From NCBI GenBank assembly GCA_903928225.1, contig CAIYPU010000121.1:1-50956 (forward strand): 50,956 nt of DNA, written 5' to 3'. Position numbers and translations under genes: made by a program. Each line of letters begins with the position of its first letter. Within the stretch, counting starts at the first letter, position 1. The notes under the pieces were generated by a model that had not been told where the DNA came from, ran no database searches, and was given only the letters and a program-made list of their open reading frames with translations. Of this stretch, positions 50,146-50,956 are shown one piece after another. The DNA comes from an uncultured Chlorobiaceae bacterium. GTDB taxonomy: Bacteria > Bacteroidota > Chlorobiia > Chlorobiales > Chlorobiaceae.

Positions 50146-50956
50146 ATGCCGGTTAAAAAACTTCTTACTGTTTTTGCGGTACTGCTTTTCGTGCTGCCCG
50201 CATTTGCGAGAACACCCCTAAAAAAACCGCCTGTTCAGTCTTTGCCCGTTGTTCTCAAACCTACCCCGGCAGAGGAAGAGGCAGGTAAATATATCAGCAT
50301 TTATCTCCTTCAGAACCATTACAGGAAAGTTGCTGTAGGCGATTCACTTTCGCGTGAAATTTTCAGGAGGTACATCGAAAACCTCGATGCGAACAAAAAC
50401 TCTTTTACGGCAGGGGAGATAGACAGTCTCAAAATGCTTTACGAAAACCGTATCGATGATGAATTTCTCGCTGGAAGGGCGGATGCGGGGTTTGCCATCT
50501 ACAACTTTTTCCTGAAGCGGGCGCGGGAGAAAATGCAGTTCATGAAAGCCCTTGCCGATACGGTTCATTTTGGCTTTTCGGGGCCCGAAACCCTCGATCT
50601 CGATCGCAAGACTGATCCATGGCCCTCCGACAGGCGGCAGCTTGTCGCTTTATGGCGCAAGGAGCTCAAATATCAGTGGCTCAACCTGAAATATTCCGGT
50701 GACAACAAGAAACCGGTAAAAGAGGAACTGATGAAAACCTTTACGAGCAGGCTGAACCTGCTGAGCCGCCAGAAACCGGAAGATGCCTTCCAGGCCTATA
50801 CCAATGCGGTGACAACATCGTTCGATCCCCATACGAGCTACTTCTCGCCGGACGATTACGACAACTTCCAGATCGACATGAGCCGTTCGCTCGAAGGGAT
50901 CGGCGCGAAACTGCAGACCGAAAATGACTATACCGTTGTCAACGAAGTGATACCGG
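50146..50956 (+). CDS. carboxy-terminal processing protease (Prc/Tsp-type, S41), N-terminal part
   Basis: The gene runs off the window; 270 residues are visible. The signal peptide is KKLLTVFAVLLFVLPAFA, cut before RTP. The N-terminal Tsp/Prc domain follows (YISIYLLQNHYRKVAVGDSLSREIFRRYIENLD with the LDANKNSF segment). DPHTSYFSPDDYDNFQIDMSRSLEGIGAKLQ leads into the PDZ domain, typical for this family. The catalytic Ser/Lys dyad lies beyond the edge. It degrades or trims periplasmic proteins at the C-terminus, including ssrA-tagged ones. Confidence 0.9.
   Translation, partial: MPVKKLLTVFAVLLFVLPAFARTPLKKPPVQSLPVVLKPTPAEEEAGKYISIYLLQNHYRKVAVGDSLSREIFRRYIENLDANKNSFTAGEIDSLKMLYENRIDDEFLAGRADAGFAIYNFFLKRAREKMQFMKALADTVHFGFSGPETLDLDRKTDPWPSDRRQLVALWRKELKYQWLNLKYSGDNKKPVKEELMKTFTSRLNLLSRQKPEDAFQAYTNAVTTSFDPHTSYFSPDDYDNFQIDMSRSLEGIGAKLQTENDYTVVNEVIP

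Noticed and set aside
1-50956. CRISPR arrays, IS elements, prophage or integrative element boundaries
   Set aside because: No regularly spaced repeats, transposase, integrase or phage structural genes were seen. The only tRNA (Cys) has no duplicated 3' end nearby in this window.

Overview
The window reads as chromosome of a green sulfur bacterium (Chlorobiaceae; a Chlorobium, Chlorobaculum or Prosthecochloris relative). The evidence is a set of lineage markers: two 62-residue 2[4Fe-4S] ferredoxins that match the known Chlorobium FdI and FdII pattern, a (bacterio)chlorophyll synthase, the BciA-type 8-vinyl reductase, a sulfide:quinone oxidoreductase, a small CsmB/CsmF-like chlorosome envelope protein and a divergent membrane pyrophosphatase. 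The assignment rests on recalled family sequences, not on a search.

Layout. 1-3.2 kb (minus): start of an unknown gene, Nudix hydrolase, chlorosome-type small protein, unknown membrane protein, long-chain acyl-CoA synthetase. 3.5-9.8 kb (plus): flippase-like membrane protein, then a tight cassette of GT-B transferase, NeuA-type cytidylyltransferase, iron alcohol dehydrogenase and DegT-type aminotransferase. The last two resemble the KdnB/KdnA pair that makes 8-amino-Kdo. A terminator and a beta-barrel protein follow. 9.9-13.5 kb: tRNA-Cys, HMCES/SRAP protein, rmuC and sqr. 14.3-16 kb: an ABC permease fused to what looks like a rearranged substrate-binding domain, flanked by diverged inverted repeats.

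16.3-26.8 kb (plus) is the most unusual part. It holds AcpS, then a run of overlapping genes: FabZ-like dehydratase, short ketosynthase/chain-length-factor, ACP, ketosynthase, ketoreductase, FabL-like enoyl reductase, LolD-like ATPase, a KAS III/type III PKS-fold protein lacking two catalytic residues, an FtsX/LolCE-like permease, a LolA-like periplasmic protein and an outer-membrane barrel. It looks like a dedicated acyl-chain synthesis line coupled to its own inner-to-outer membrane export route, ending at a 15-bp-stem terminator.

26.9-39.4 kb: bciA, a polar amino-acid ABC transporter, an operon of chlorophyll synthase, GT2 and LOG-family protein, small membrane and transport genes, an orphan Phd antitoxin, a D,D-carboxypeptidase with a long basic tail, two ferredoxins, PhoH and heptose epimerase. 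39.5-51 kb: a sigma-like small protein, hisC, SpoU methyltransferase, alpha/beta hydrolase, pth, the large membrane pyrophosphatase, an umuD-umuC-Cdd1-DUF1848 operon, bacterioferritin and the start of a C-terminal processing protease.

No rRNA, CRISPR array, transposase or prophage gene was seen. Starts were moved from the longest open frame where family length, a Shine-Dalgarno sequence or an ATGA overlap supported it. All functional calls come from reading motifs by eye.
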